A stretch of DNA of 64,000 bases from NCBI GenBank assembly GCA_910587075.1, contig CAJUKE010000015.1, positions 1-64,000 on the forward strand, written 5' to 3'. The notes beneath the pieces are model-generated. The model saw nothing but the letters and a program-made list of their open reading frames with translations. It was not told the DNA's origin and did no database searches. The DNA is from an uncultured Muribaculaceae bacterium. GTDB lineage: Bacteria; Bacteroidota; Bacteroidia; Bacteroidales; Muribaculaceae. Both the position numbers and the translations under genes were made by a program. Positions within the stretch are counted from its first letter, which is position 1; each line of letters begins with the position of its first letter. Shown piece after piece: positions 18,144 to 26,263 of this stretch.

Positions 18144-19805
18144 CTACGCGAAGCAGAGTATGAGCGCCTGGGCCGCCACAACGCGGAGGAACATCGTGAG
18201 CGGGTAAACCGTCGAATATGCCACCGCCGGAGCGTCGTTGCCGGTGGAGTTGCCGGCATAGGCCAGTGCGGGGGGATCGGTATAACCGCCCGACATCAGG
18301 CCCATGAGGGTGAGGTAGTTGATTTTGAAAATGCCGCGGCCGATGAGTCCCACGATCAGCAGGGGTAGGAAGGTGATGATGAAGCCCCAGATCACCCACC
18401 ACATACCGGTGTTGTTGAACACAGTGGAGGCGAAGTTGGCGCCCGCGCCGATACCCACGGCGGCGAGGAACATACATATGCCGAGCTCGCGGAGCATCAG
18501 CGACGCCGACGACGAGGTGTAGGTGACGAGCTTGAACTTATAGCCGAAGCGGCTCAGAAGGATGGCCACAACCAGCGGACCGCCGGCCAGACCGAGCTTC
18601 ATGCCGAACCCGACGTTGATCGAGCCAACGATGATACCGAAGAGGATACCGATGAAGATGGTGATCAGGTTGGGGTGGTCGAGACGCTTCATCGAGTTGC
18701 CGAGCTTCGCCGAGAGGCGGTCGATGTCGTTGAGGTCGCCCACGATGGTGATGCGGTCGCCGATCTGCAGGCGCAGGCCGGGGGTCGCGAGGAGGTCGAC
18801 ACCGGCGCGGTTCACGCGGGTGCAGTTGAGGTTGTAACCCTTGTGGAGGCGTAGCTTGCCGAGGGCCACTCCGTTGTAGTCGTTGTTGGTGATGAGGATG
18901 CGGCGGCTCACAACGTGCTCGGGAGCAACCTCGTTCCAATCCTCGTCGTCCATCTCGATCGAGGGGCCTACCACGGCCTCGAAGCTGGGGAGGTCAACGG
19001 CATTCATCACGACGTAGAGCTTGTCGCCTACGCGGATCTGGGTGGTCGATTTGGGGATGATGGTCGAGCCGTCCTGCTGCATCAGACGCGACACCACGAA
19101 CTCGCAGTGGATAATCTGGTGGAGCTGCACCAGGGTGCGGCCGTTGATCAGGGCGTTGGTCACCTCGAAGGAAGCAAGGAACGGTTTGCCCTGGCCATCC
19201 TCGGCCTCGGCGTTCATCTTCTCGATTTCCTTCTCGGTCTTGATGCCGAACAGGGCCTTGATGATGAGCATTGCCATGATGATGCCGAGCACGCCCAGGG
19301 GGTATGCGGCGGCGTAACCCATCGACATCACGTTGACAGCCTCGGGGTTACCGGCGGCCTGCTGCGCGGCTGCCAGACCCGGGGTGTTGGTGACGGCGCC
19401 CGACATCACGCCCACCAGGGCCTCGATCGAGGTGTTGCCGTCGATATAGTAAATCGCGAGCACGATAGCCACGTTGAGCGCTATGCCGAGCACGGCCAGC
19501 ATATTGAGGCGTATGCCCCCCTCCTTGAACGAGGAGAAGAAGGCCGGGCCCACCTGGAGACCGATCGCGAAAATAAACAGAATAAGGCCGAACTCGCGCA
19601 CGAACTTCAGCACGTCGGGCTGCACGGTATAGCCGAAATGGCCCATGAGGATGCCGACAAACAATACGAAAGTCACGCCCAGCGAAATCCCCGCGACGCG
19701 GAGCTTGCCGAGATAGATGCCCGCGGCGATCACGAACGACAGCAGCACCAGCGTGCTGGCAAGCGACGTGTTCCCCGGCATGAGCAGGTCATAAAAGAAA
19801 TCCAT
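18144..19805 (-). CDS. AspT/YidE-family transporter with RCK_C domains
   Basis: 553 residues. Two halves of about five or six membrane helices each (roughly 10-200 and 380-553) flank two TrkA-C/RCK_C regulatory domains (about 215-375, for example KPFLASFEVTN and VSRRILITNNDYNGVALGKLRL). This is the putative aspartate-alanine exchanger family (AspT, YidE, YbjL). The repeated motif with GLILFIFAIGLQVGP and LGICMFLAAVGIGAG is typical. AspT swaps aspartate for alanine, but most relatives are uncharacterised. A -7-like TAACTTCG on the minus strand at 19897-19904 may be its promoter. Confidence 0.85.
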   Translation of the reverse strand: MDFFYDLLMPGNTSLASTLVLLSFVIAAGIYLGKLRVAGISLGVTFVLFVGILMGHFGYTVQPDVLKFVREFGLILFIFAIGLQVGPAFFSSFKEGGIRLNMLAVLGIALNVAIVLAIYYIDGNTSIEALVGVMSGAVTNTPGLAAAQQAAGNPEAVNVMSMGYAAAYPLGVLGIIMAMLIIKALFGIKTEKEIEKMNAEAEDGQGKPFLASFEVTNALINGRTLVQLHQIIHCEFVVSRLMQQDGSTIIPKSTTQIRVGDKLYVVMNAVDLPSFEAVVGPSIEMDDEDWNEVAPEHVVSRRILITNNDYNGVALGKLRLHKGYNLNCTRVNRAGVDLLATPGLRLQIGDRITIVGDLNDIDRLSAKLGNSMKRLDHPNLITIFIGILFGIIVGSINVGFGMKLGLAGGPLVVAILLSRFGYKFKLVTYTSSSASLMLRELGICMFLAAVGIGAGANFASTVFNNTGMWWVIWGFIITFLPLLIVGLIGRGIFKINYLTLMGLMSGGYTDPPALAYAGNSTGNDAPAVAYSTVYPLTMFLRVVAAQALILCFA

Positions 19806-19950
19806 AGAAAATATAGTGCCTTAAAATACAGTACCTTGGAGATAGTTCGGCGGAAACCTCGGAGACAATACGGTGGAAGCCTCGGTTTTCCGACCGCGAA
19901 GTTACGCCTTTTTCGCGAATTTTAACAGGTTGTCGCGAAAGAAATCCGCG

Positions 19951-20706
19951 TCAGAAGCGGAGGGTGTATTTGATTTTGTGGTTCTTGGCCCAGCGTTTCC
20001 AGAAGCGCTCGCGGTAGGCCAGGAGGTCGCGGCGGGCGCGGTCGGGGTCCTCGCCGCGGGCCTTGGCGTACTCCTCGGCCAGGAGGGCGAACATTTCGGG
20101 CTGCCCCCAGAGGCGCACGAAGCCGTAGAGCCCCTCGCGGAAGGGGACCGCGCGGAACTGCATGCGGTTGATGTCGACCAGCGAGAAGCGCCACCCACCC
20201 TTGCCGTCGGAGTCGAAGAGGATGTTGCCCGGCGAGTAGTCGCGGTGTATGATTCCGGCCTCGTGGAGGCAGGCAGTAAGGCGGGCGAAGGGGCGCATCA
20301 CCGGGGCGAACTGTTGCTCGGTAGCGTCGCCGAACTCGAAGAAGCGGCGGCTGAGCGCGCTCTGCACGCTCACGAAGTAGGAGTAAGCTATGAGCCCCCC
20401 CTCGCGGCGCTCGATGTAGGCCACGGGCGCAGGCGTTTCGAAGCCTCGCTCGATGAGCACCCGGGGGTACTCGAATGCGCGAACCCCCTTGGGCTTGCGC
20501 AGAAAGGTGTAGGCCACGCGGTTTATCCAGATCGGGCGGCGGTAGCGCTTGACATTGAGCTCGGGGCCTCCCGGCGGGGTCACGGCCCGGATTTCGTTGC
20601 GCCCCGAGTGTATCACGCGCCCCGAGGCGAAATGCTCCTCGATATTCTCCAGGTAGGGGCGGAGGCGCTCAAACTCGGGCGCTATCTGTATCAGTGGTCG
20701 GCTCAT
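19951..20706 (-). CDS. WaaP/KdkA-like lipopolysaccharide kinase
   Basis: 251-residue protein-kinase-like enzyme of the LPS kinase (Kdo/heptose kinase, InaA) group. Lys53 (NVKRY) is the likely ATP lysine, HRDYSPGN (154-161) is the catalytic loop with Asp156, and DIN (178-180) replaces DFG. Such kinases phosphorylate Kdo or core heptose on the cytoplasmic side of the inner membrane. It is last in a five-gene operon, 13 bp after licD1. Its place suggests that a phosphate substituent on the lipid A-core or another glycan is made together with the LicD-transferred group. Confidence 0.85.
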   Translation of the reverse strand: MSRPLIQIAPEFERLRPYLENIEEHFASGRVIHSGRNEIRAVTPPGGPELNVKRYRRPIWINRVAYTFLRKPKGVRAFEYPRVLIERGFETPAPVAYIERREGGLIAYSYFVSVQSALSRRFFEFGDATEQQFAPVMRPFARLTACLHEAGIIHRDYSPGNILFDSDGKGGWRFSLVDINRMQFRAVPFREGLYGFVRLWGQPEMFALLAEEYAKARGEDPDRARRDLLAYRERFWKRWAKNHKIKYTLRF

Positions 20707-20719
20707 AATGCTTTACCTG

Positions 20720-21556
20720 TCACTTGTTTTTCCAGAAGAATTTGCTGGAGGTGTGCTGCACGCGCTTCTCTTCCGGGGGGATGGTCATATAGTCGGGATA
20801 CTGCGGTATCATGAAGGTGTGGAAGTCAGCCGGGACGCGCACCTCCGTGTCCTCGAACGGCATCAGCGCCGTGGTGTCGAGTATGTCGGCGGGGTAATGG
20901 TCGCGGTAGACCCACCCGCGGGCCCCGAGCTGCGACACATGCCCGGTGGAGCCCCAGGGGTGGCGGGTCATGACCCGCAGGTGCTCGCGGTTGGCCTCCA
21001 TCACCTCCCGCTCGCTCACGCGGGCGCGCTTGGCCAGCACGAGTATCCATCGCTGCCAGAGCTTCCACCCCCCGGAGAGGGCGCTGAGGTCGGCGAATTT
21101 TGCCAGCCGCTTGCGCAGATGGTTCACCTTGTCGAACAGCACGCGGCACTCCTCGGCCTGGCGGTCGAACACCACCGGATCGTCGGCCACGGCGTCGAGG
21201 GGGAACACGTCGACCCACACGCCGCCGCGCTCACCCTTCTTCCACCCGTATTTGGTGAAGGCCAGCGTGTCGCGGGTGTCGTAGACCCTCGCCAGGGGCT
21301 GGTAGGAGTCCTCGCCCGGCACGGTCACCTTCAGGCGGTCCGAGCGGAACTCGCGGAGGAAGCGCTCGTAGTCGGGGCGAGGCATCACGATATCGACGTC
21401 GTCGTCCCAGGGGATGAACCCCTTGTGGCGCACGGCCCCGATCAGCGTGCCGTAGGCCACGGCGTATCGGAGGCCGCGCTCCTCGCAGAAGGCGTGTATC
21501 TCCTTGAGTATGCCGAGGGAGAACAATTGCAGTTCGCGTAAGGTCAGTTCCTTCAT
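20720..21556 (-). CDS. LicD-family phosphotransferase 1
   Basis: 278 residues. The start at 21556 (MKELTLRELQL) is set by an ATGA overlap with the stop of the upstream licD2; the frame is open farther upstream but that part is not LicD-like. The core motif YAVAYGTLIGAVRHKGFIPW is followed by DDDVD (51-55), the metal-binding acids of the LicD/fukutin fold. LicD enzymes transfer a phospho-group such as phosphocholine, glycerol-phosphate or ribitol-phosphate from a CDP donor to glycans. It is clearly a tandem duplicate of licD2. Confidence 0.88.
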   Translation of the reverse strand: MKELTLRELQLFSLGILKEIHAFCEERGLRYAVAYGTLIGAVRHKGFIPWDDDVDIVMPRPDYERFLREFRSDRLKVTVPGEDSYQPLARVYDTRDTLAFTKYGWKKGERGGVWVDVFPLDAVADDPVVFDRQAEECRVLFDKVNHLRKRLAKFADLSALSGGWKLWQRWILVLAKRARVSEREVMEANREHLRVMTRHPWGSTGHVSQLGARGWVYRDHYPADILDTTALMPFEDTEVRVPADFHTFMIPQYPDYMTIPPEEKRVQHTSSKFFWKNK

Positions 21557-22401
21557 TTCTTGTCTTTCCAGTAGAATTTTGTCGCGGCGAGGGTGTGCTG
21601 CTCGCGCTTGTTCTCGGGAGGGAGGGTCATATAGTCGGGGTACTGGGGTATGAGGAATGTATGGTAGTCGCGGGGCACGCGCACCTCCATATCCTCGAAA
21701 GGCATCAGTATGGTGTCGTCGAAAAGGTCGGCGGGGAGATGGTCGCAGTACACCCAGGCGCGGATGCCGAGCTGCGACACATGGCCGGTTGAGCCCCAGG
21801 GATATTTCTCCATCAGGCGCGTCTGCTCGCGGTTCTCCTCCATCAGGTCGGGGAACCCGGCGCGGAGCTTCCACCACTGGGCGCGCACCCATCGCCAGGG
21901 GAAGTGCCAGCGGGGGGGCACGTTGCGCAGGTCGGCGGCGGTGGCCATCATCTTGCGGCGGCGCACCATGCGGCGGTAGAGCTGGCGGCACTCCTCGGCG
22001 TGGCGCTCGAACTCGGCGCGGTCGTCGGGCACGTTGTCAATCGGGTAAACGTCGATCCATAGCCCGGCCCTCTCGCCCCCCTTCTTGAAGGGGTACTTGG
22101 TGTAGGCCACGGTGTCGCGCGTGTCGTACACGCGGGCTATCGGCTGGCAGGAGTCGACGCCGGGAATGGCCACCTTGGCGCGGTCCGAGCGGAAACCGCG
22201 TATGAAGCGCTCGTAGTCGGGGCGGGGCATTACGATGTCGATGTCGTCGTCCCAGGGTATGAACCCCTTGTGGCGCACGACACCGATGAGCGAGCCGTAG
22301 GCCATGGAGTATCGCACGCCGTTGGCCTCGCACCAGGCGTGGATTTCCTTCATCATGTCGAGCGACAGCATCTGTATTTCGCGTAAGGTGAGTTCTTTCA
22401 T
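21553..22401 (-). CDS. LicD-family phosphotransferase 2
   Basis: 282 residues, closely related to its downstream neighbour: both start MKELTLRE, share GFIPWDDD, PRPDYERF and the segment around GSTGHVSQLG, and end in a similar Lys-rich tail. Acids DDDID are at 51-55. Divergence of the middle part suggests different acceptors or positions on the same glycan. It starts 36 bp after the cytidylyltransferase fusion gene, which could supply its CDP-activated donor. No choline-uptake gene (licB) or choline kinase (licA) is present, so a donor other than CDP-choline is likely. Confidence 0.88.
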   Translation of the reverse strand: MKELTLREIQMLSLDMMKEIHAWCEANGVRYSMAYGSLIGVVRHKGFIPWDDDIDIVMPRPDYERFIRGFRSDRAKVAIPGVDSCQPIARVYDTRDTVAYTKYPFKKGGERAGLWIDVYPIDNVPDDRAEFERHAEECRQLYRRMVRRRKMMATAADLRNVPPRWHFPWRWVRAQWWKLRAGFPDLMEENREQTRLMEKYPWGSTGHVSQLGIRAWVYCDHLPADLFDDTILMPFEDMEVRVPRDYHTFLIPQYPDYMTLPPENKREQHTLAATKFYWKDKK

Positions 22402-22437
22402 CAGGTTGAAAGGTGAAGAGTGTGGATAGCGGAGAGG

Positions 22438-23736
22438 TTATTTGACGGAGAGGTTCACGGTGTCGGTACCGGCGGCGAAGTCGCCCATCACGCGGCTTAT
22501 GGCCAGGCAGATGTCGCGGCTCACGGCCCCGGAGTCGGAGGGGGCCCCGCCGATGGCCCTGAGGAAGGCGAGAATCTGGTAGCGGATCCCCTCGCCGTCG
22601 AGCTGGAAGAAGTAGCGGCGGTTGTCCTGAGGGTTCTCAAAGCGCGCCTCGAAGTAGTCGGTCTTCCACCAGGGGGCGGGCACATAGAGGTACCCCTTGG
22701 TACCGGCCACCACGAGTTCCCCCTCGCTTTTGACCCCCTTGGCGGCCTTTGCCGAGGCGCAGGCCGAGGGGTACACCAGCGAGACGCGGGCAAACTCGTC
22801 GTAGTCGCCCACCTTGCGGGCCACGATCTGCTTGGAGCTGTAGCCGGTGCCGAGTATCTGCATGGCGGGGAGGAGCGCTATGGGGCCCCAGTCGGCCAGC
22901 GAGCTCCATTCGCGCCCAAGCGAGGCGGCGTCGGAGTAGTCGACCGGGCGGAGCGAGGTGCAGGTCGAGTCGACCGACACCACATCGCCGATCGCGCCCC
23001 CCAAGGCGAGGAGCACCAGGCGGCGGTAGGCCGTCGCGTAGGCTGTCTTGCACCCGGCCATCAGCACCAGCCCCCGCTCGTCGGCCAGGCGGAAGAGCTC
23101 GGCGGTCTCCCCCTCGCTGAGGGTCATGGGGAGCTCCAGCAGCACATGGCGCCCCAGTTCGAGGGCGCGGCGGGCCTGGCGGTAGTGGTCGCGCGGATGC
23201 GAGTATATATATAATGCGTCAACCCGTGCGGCAAACGAGTCGAAATCCTCCCCCGGGTCGGGGAGGATAGGCTCGGCGCCGTCGACGTAGCCGCATTCGG
23301 CGGCGAACTTGTCGGTCACTGAGCTCTGCCCGACGATGCCGAGGCGCACCTTGGCGCGGGCCGAGCGGATTTCGGTGCTCGACACCCCGGCGGTGCGTTC
23401 GAGGTACACCACCTCGCAGTAGGGGCGGAGGTAGTCGAACTTACCCTCCCAGTCGCTGCCGATGGCGAACACGTCGATGCCGCGGTCGCGGATGTCGTCG
23501 ATTTTCTGCCCCTCGTACTCCTCGGCGATGATTTCGTCGGCGATGCCGGTGGCGCGGAGGGCCTCAACGCGCTCCATAAAGCTCTGGCGCACGTTGATTT
23601 TGCCGCGGGCGCGGTCGAAGTCGTCCGAGGTCACCCCTACCACAAGGTAGTCGCCCAGGGCCTTAGCGCGCTCAAGCAGGCGCAGGTGGCCCCGGTGGAG
23701 CAGGTCGTAGGTGCCGTATGTAATAACTTTCTTCAC
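22438..23736 (-). CDS. Cytidylyltransferase fused to Gfo/Idh/MocA-type oxidoreductase
   Basis: 432 residues from a GTG start at 23736 (VKKVITYGTYDLLHRGH). Residues 1-125 are a TagD/GCT-like cytidylyltransferase with HRGH (14-17) and RTAGVSSTEIR (114-124). From about 130 a Rossmann segment (VRLGIVGQSSV) opens a Gfo/Idh/MocA-like domain with LLELPMTLSEGETAEL, similar to the EKP region of that family (here ELP, without the usual Lys). The fusion would activate a phospho-compound with CTP and also oxidise or reduce a related molecule. The missing lysine leaves open whether the second domain is catalytic. It follows the aminotransferase gene by 25 bp and precedes two licD genes. Confidence 0.82.
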   Translation of the reverse strand: MKKVITYGTYDLLHRGHLRLLERAKALGDYLVVGVTSDDFDRARGKINVRQSFMERVEALRATGIADEIIAEEYEGQKIDDIRDRGIDVFAIGSDWEGKFDYLRPYCEVVYLERTAGVSSTEIRSARAKVRLGIVGQSSVTDKFAAECGYVDGAEPILPDPGEDFDSFAARVDALYIYSHPRDHYRQARRALELGRHVLLELPMTLSEGETAELFRLADERGLVLMAGCKTAYATAYRRLVLLALGGAIGDVVSVDSTCTSLRPVDYSDAASLGREWSSLADWGPIALLPAMQILGTGYSSKQIVARKVGDYDEFARVSLVYPSACASAKAAKGVKSEGELVVAGTKGYLYVPAPWWKTDYFEARFENPQDNRRYFFQLDGEGIRYQILAFLRAIGGAPSDSGAVSRDICLAISRVMGDFAAGTDTVNLSVK

Positions 23737-23761
23737 GTCGAGGGGGGGTAGGTTGAAGGGT

Positions 23762-24835
23762 TCAGATGAGGCCCCGGCGGCGCATATCGCGGAGGGCGTC
23801 GACGAGGGCGTCGTTGTCGGCTGGGGAGAGGGCACCGATATGCCCCACACGGAACACGCTGTCGCGCAGCTCGCCGCCGTTGGGGCACACCCATATGCCG
23901 TACTCGTCCTTGAGGGTGGTGAATATGTCGTAGGCCGAGGCCGTGGTCGGATGCAGCGGTGTGACGCAGTTCGAGAGGCTCTCGGAGACAATCTCGAACG
24001 GGAGGTCGCCGATTTTTGAGCGGAAGTCGGCGGCGATGGCGGCGATGGCGTCATGCTCGGCGCGGGCACCCCCGGCGGCCTCTATCTCGCGCAGGCGGGT
24101 GTTGATCTGGCGCAGAATACCGACGGCGGGGGTGAAGGGGGTCTGGCCCCGCTCGCCGTTCTTCAGCGCGTCGCGCAGGTCGAGGTACATACATTTGCAC
24201 TCGGCCTTCAGGGCGCGCACCACCCCGGAGGGTGAGAGCGCTATAATCGACACCCCCGGAGGGCATGCCAGCGCCTTCTGCGAGCCGGTAATCATAGCTC
24301 CGGCACCGAGCGCCTCCATATCGAAATCGTCGGCGAGGAACGAGCTGATGGCGTCGACGATGAGGAACATCCCCTCGCGGCGGCAGAACCCGGCGATCAT
24401 CTCCAGGTCGTAGAGCACCCCGGTCGAGGTCTCCCCGGCGTTGACCACCAGGGAGGTGAACCCCTGCCCGGCATACTCCTCCAGCCGCTCGGGCCGCAGG
24501 GCTTTGCCGGGGGCGAGACGTATCTCCTCGAAAGGTATGCCGTGGAGCTCCAGCAGCTCGACGAAGCGGTGGCCGAAGCTGCCGCCGTTGACGGCCAGCA
24601 CCTTGTCGGCCGGGAAGAGGAGGTTCATCACCGCCGCCTCCATCGAGGCCGTGCCCGAGCCGGTGATGAACACCGCCCGGCTCCCGGCGGGAGCGTTGGC
24701 GAAGCGGAGCATCAGGCGCTCGTTCTCCAGCATCACCTCGGAAAACTCCGGGGTACGGAAATAAGGCACCTGCTCGGCCCCCACGGCGCGCACGCCGTCG
24801 GACGACTGTACCGGGCCCACTGTGAAATTAATCAT
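23762..24835 (-). CDS. Class V PLP aminotransferase (AGXT/PhnW-like)
   Basis: 357 residues. It has the fold-type I signatures of the alanine-glyoxylate / 2-aminoethylphosphonate transaminase group: NFTVGPVQ at the start, TGSGTASMEA, DAISSF with Asp161, and the PLP lysine Lys187 in TGSQKALACPPG. In a cluster with a cytidylyltransferase and LicD proteins it probably makes an amino group on the donor molecule (for example an aminoalkyl phosphate or phosphonate), but no phosphoenolpyruvate mutase or phosphonopyruvate decarboxylase is nearby. It is the first gene of the operon and is divergent from ompA. Confidence 0.85.
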   Translation of the reverse strand: MINFTVGPVQSSDGVRAVGAEQVPYFRTPEFSEVMLENERLMLRFANAPAGSRAVFITGSGTASMEAAVMNLLFPADKVLAVNGGSFGHRFVELLELHGIPFEEIRLAPGKALRPERLEEYAGQGFTSLVVNAGETSTGVLYDLEMIAGFCRREGMFLIVDAISSFLADDFDMEALGAGAMITGSQKALACPPGVSIIALSPSGVVRALKAECKCMYLDLRDALKNGERGQTPFTPAVGILRQINTRLREIEAAGGARAEHDAIAAIAADFRSKIGDLPFEIVSESLSNCVTPLHPTTASAYDIFTTLKDEYGIWVCPNGGELRDSVFRVGHIGALSPADNDALVDALRDMRRRGLI

Positions 24836-24887
24836 TCCTTCGATTCGTTTTAAACTTTTCCCTTTAAATAAGGTCTACTCTTAACCG

Positions 24888-24895
24888 CGAAGTTA
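24888..24895 (-). promoter_or_regulatory. Possible -7 box of the glycan-modification operon
   Basis: TAACTTCG on the minus strand, 53 bp before the aminotransferase ATG. It has the same form as the box upstream of the TonB-type gene at 57097, but no -33 TTTG stands at the right distance. Confidence 0.35.
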
Positions 24896-24934
24896 CTTAA
24901 TTTAGATGAAATATTCTTGAATTAAACCAAAACC

Positions 24935-24966
24935 TTTTGACGTTTGTTAAAATAGTGTTAACTTTG
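24935..24966 (+). promoter_or_regulatory. Promoter of ompA
   Basis: TTTTGAC (24935-24941) and a perfect TAACTTTG (24959-24966) with 19 bp between the TTTG and the -7 box. Transcription would begin near 24973, giving a leader of about 34 nt. Confidence 0.8.
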
Positions 24967-25006
24967 CCGACCAACGTTTCAACGAATATCTTTAAATTTT
25001 TCAGTT

Positions 25007-26164
25007 ATGAAGAAGTTATTACTCATAGCAGCCCTCGCTGCCGGGACAATCGGAGCCTCCGCGCAGGTAACCGTGGCAGGTAGCAAATTCACCGACAACT
25101 GGTCGTTCACCCTCAAAGGTGGCGCTGTTACACCCCTCAAGAACCACGACTTCATCAAGTCGGCCCGCGGCATCGCCGGCGCCGAACTCCGCAAACAGAT
25201 CACTCCCTGCTTCGGCCTCGGCGTTGAAGGCGAGTGGACTGTGAACACCTCCGCCTGGACCGGCTACAAGTCGAGCAACGCGTTCGACCACCAGTACGTC
25301 GGCGTGTTCGGTACCCTCAACCTGATGAACGCCTTCGCCGGATACAAGGGCACTCCCCGCCTCTTCGAAATGGAAGTCGTAGCCGGTACCGGCTGGCTCC
25401 ACGCCTACTACCCCCACACCGAGGGTGGCGACTCCAACACCTGGGGCACCAAGGCAGGCCTGAACTTCAACTTCAACCTCGGCCAGGCCAAGGCTTGGAC
25501 CATCTCCCTGAAGCCCGCGTTCCTCTGGGCCATGAACACCAACGGCGACTTCAGCGCCATGGGCATGGACGCCACCTACAACGGCAACGCCTGCGTGTTC
25601 CAGCTCCAGGCCGGCGTAACCTACCACTTCGGCAACTCCAACGGCACGCACCACTTCTCGATCGTGCGTCCCTACGACCAGGCTGAAATCGACGCACTCA
25701 ACGCCCAGATCAACGACCTCCGCGGCGAACTCGAAGCTTGCGGCGCCGGCTCCGCGGCCCTCATGGCACAGCTCGCCGACCTCCAGGCACAGCTCGACGC
25801 CTGCAACCGCCGCCCCGTGGCTGTGGAGAAGGTTGTGAAGGACCTCAACAACATCCGCTACGTCTTCTTCAACCTCAGCAGCGCCACCGTGCAGGCCAAT
25901 CAGCAGCCCAACATCGCGATGGTGGCCGACGCCCTCAAGGCTAACTCCAACGCCACCTGCACCGTGAAAGGTTACGCCTCCAAGGACGGCTCGCTCGCCT
26001 TCAACAAGAAGCTCGCCCAGCGCCGCGCCGACGCCGTCAAGAAGGAGCTCGTGAAGCGCTACGGCATCGCCTCCGACCGCGTACAGGCCGAGGGCCAGGG
26101 TATCGGCGACCTCTTCTCCGAGAACTCCTGGAACCGCGTGGCAGTCTGCACCGTCAACGAATAA
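25007..26164 (+). CDS. OmpA-family outer membrane protein
   Basis: 385 residues: signal peptide (MKKLLLIAALAAGTIGASA), an eight-strand beta-barrel region of about 200 residues, a short coiled-coil/linker (AEIDALNAQINDLRGELEA), and a C-terminal OmpA peptidoglycan-binding domain (VKGYASKDGS, NKKLAQRRADAVKKEL, NSWNRVAV). It ties the outer membrane to the cell wall and in Bacteroidales is one of the most abundant surface proteins, which fits the strong promoter and terminator seen here. Confidence 0.95.
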   Translation: MKKLLLIAALAAGTIGASAQVTVAGSKFTDNWSFTLKGGAVTPLKNHDFIKSARGIAGAELRKQITPCFGLGVEGEWTVNTSAWTGYKSSNAFDHQYVGVFGTLNLMNAFAGYKGTPRLFEMEVVAGTGWLHAYYPHTEGGDSNTWGTKAGLNFNFNLGQAKAWTISLKPAFLWAMNTNGDFSAMGMDATYNGNACVFQLQAGVTYHFGNSNGTHHFSIVRPYDQAEIDALNAQINDLRGELEACGAGSAALMAQLADLQAQLDACNRRPVAVEKVVKDLNNIRYVFFNLSSATVQANQQPNIAMVADALKANSNATCTVKGYASKDGSLAFNKKLAQRRADAVKKELVKRYGIASDRVQAEGQGIGDLFSENSWNRVAVCTVNE

Positions 26165-26186
26165 TATCACCCCGATATACGTTTGA

Positions 26187-26218
26187 AGCGCGCCCGGCAC
26201 CCCCGGGCGCGCTTTTTT
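26187..26218 (+). terminator. Terminator of ompA
   Basis: AGCGCGCCCGG (26187-26197) pairs perfectly with CCGGGCGCGCT (26203-26213) around CACCC, followed by six T. Confidence 0.92.
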
Positions 26219-26263
26219 AACGCGAAATTTGTTATATTCGCGTACGCAACCATCAAGAACTTT

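Noticed and set aside
21556..21991. Upstream extension of licD1 to 21991
   Set aside because: The added part is a frame-shifted reading of licD2; the true start is set by the ATGA overlap.
23736..24069. N-terminal extension of the cytidylyltransferase fusion to 24069
   Set aside because: The added residues are Pro/Ser/Thr-rich, overlap the aminotransferase gene, and the family N-terminus begins at the GTG at 23736.
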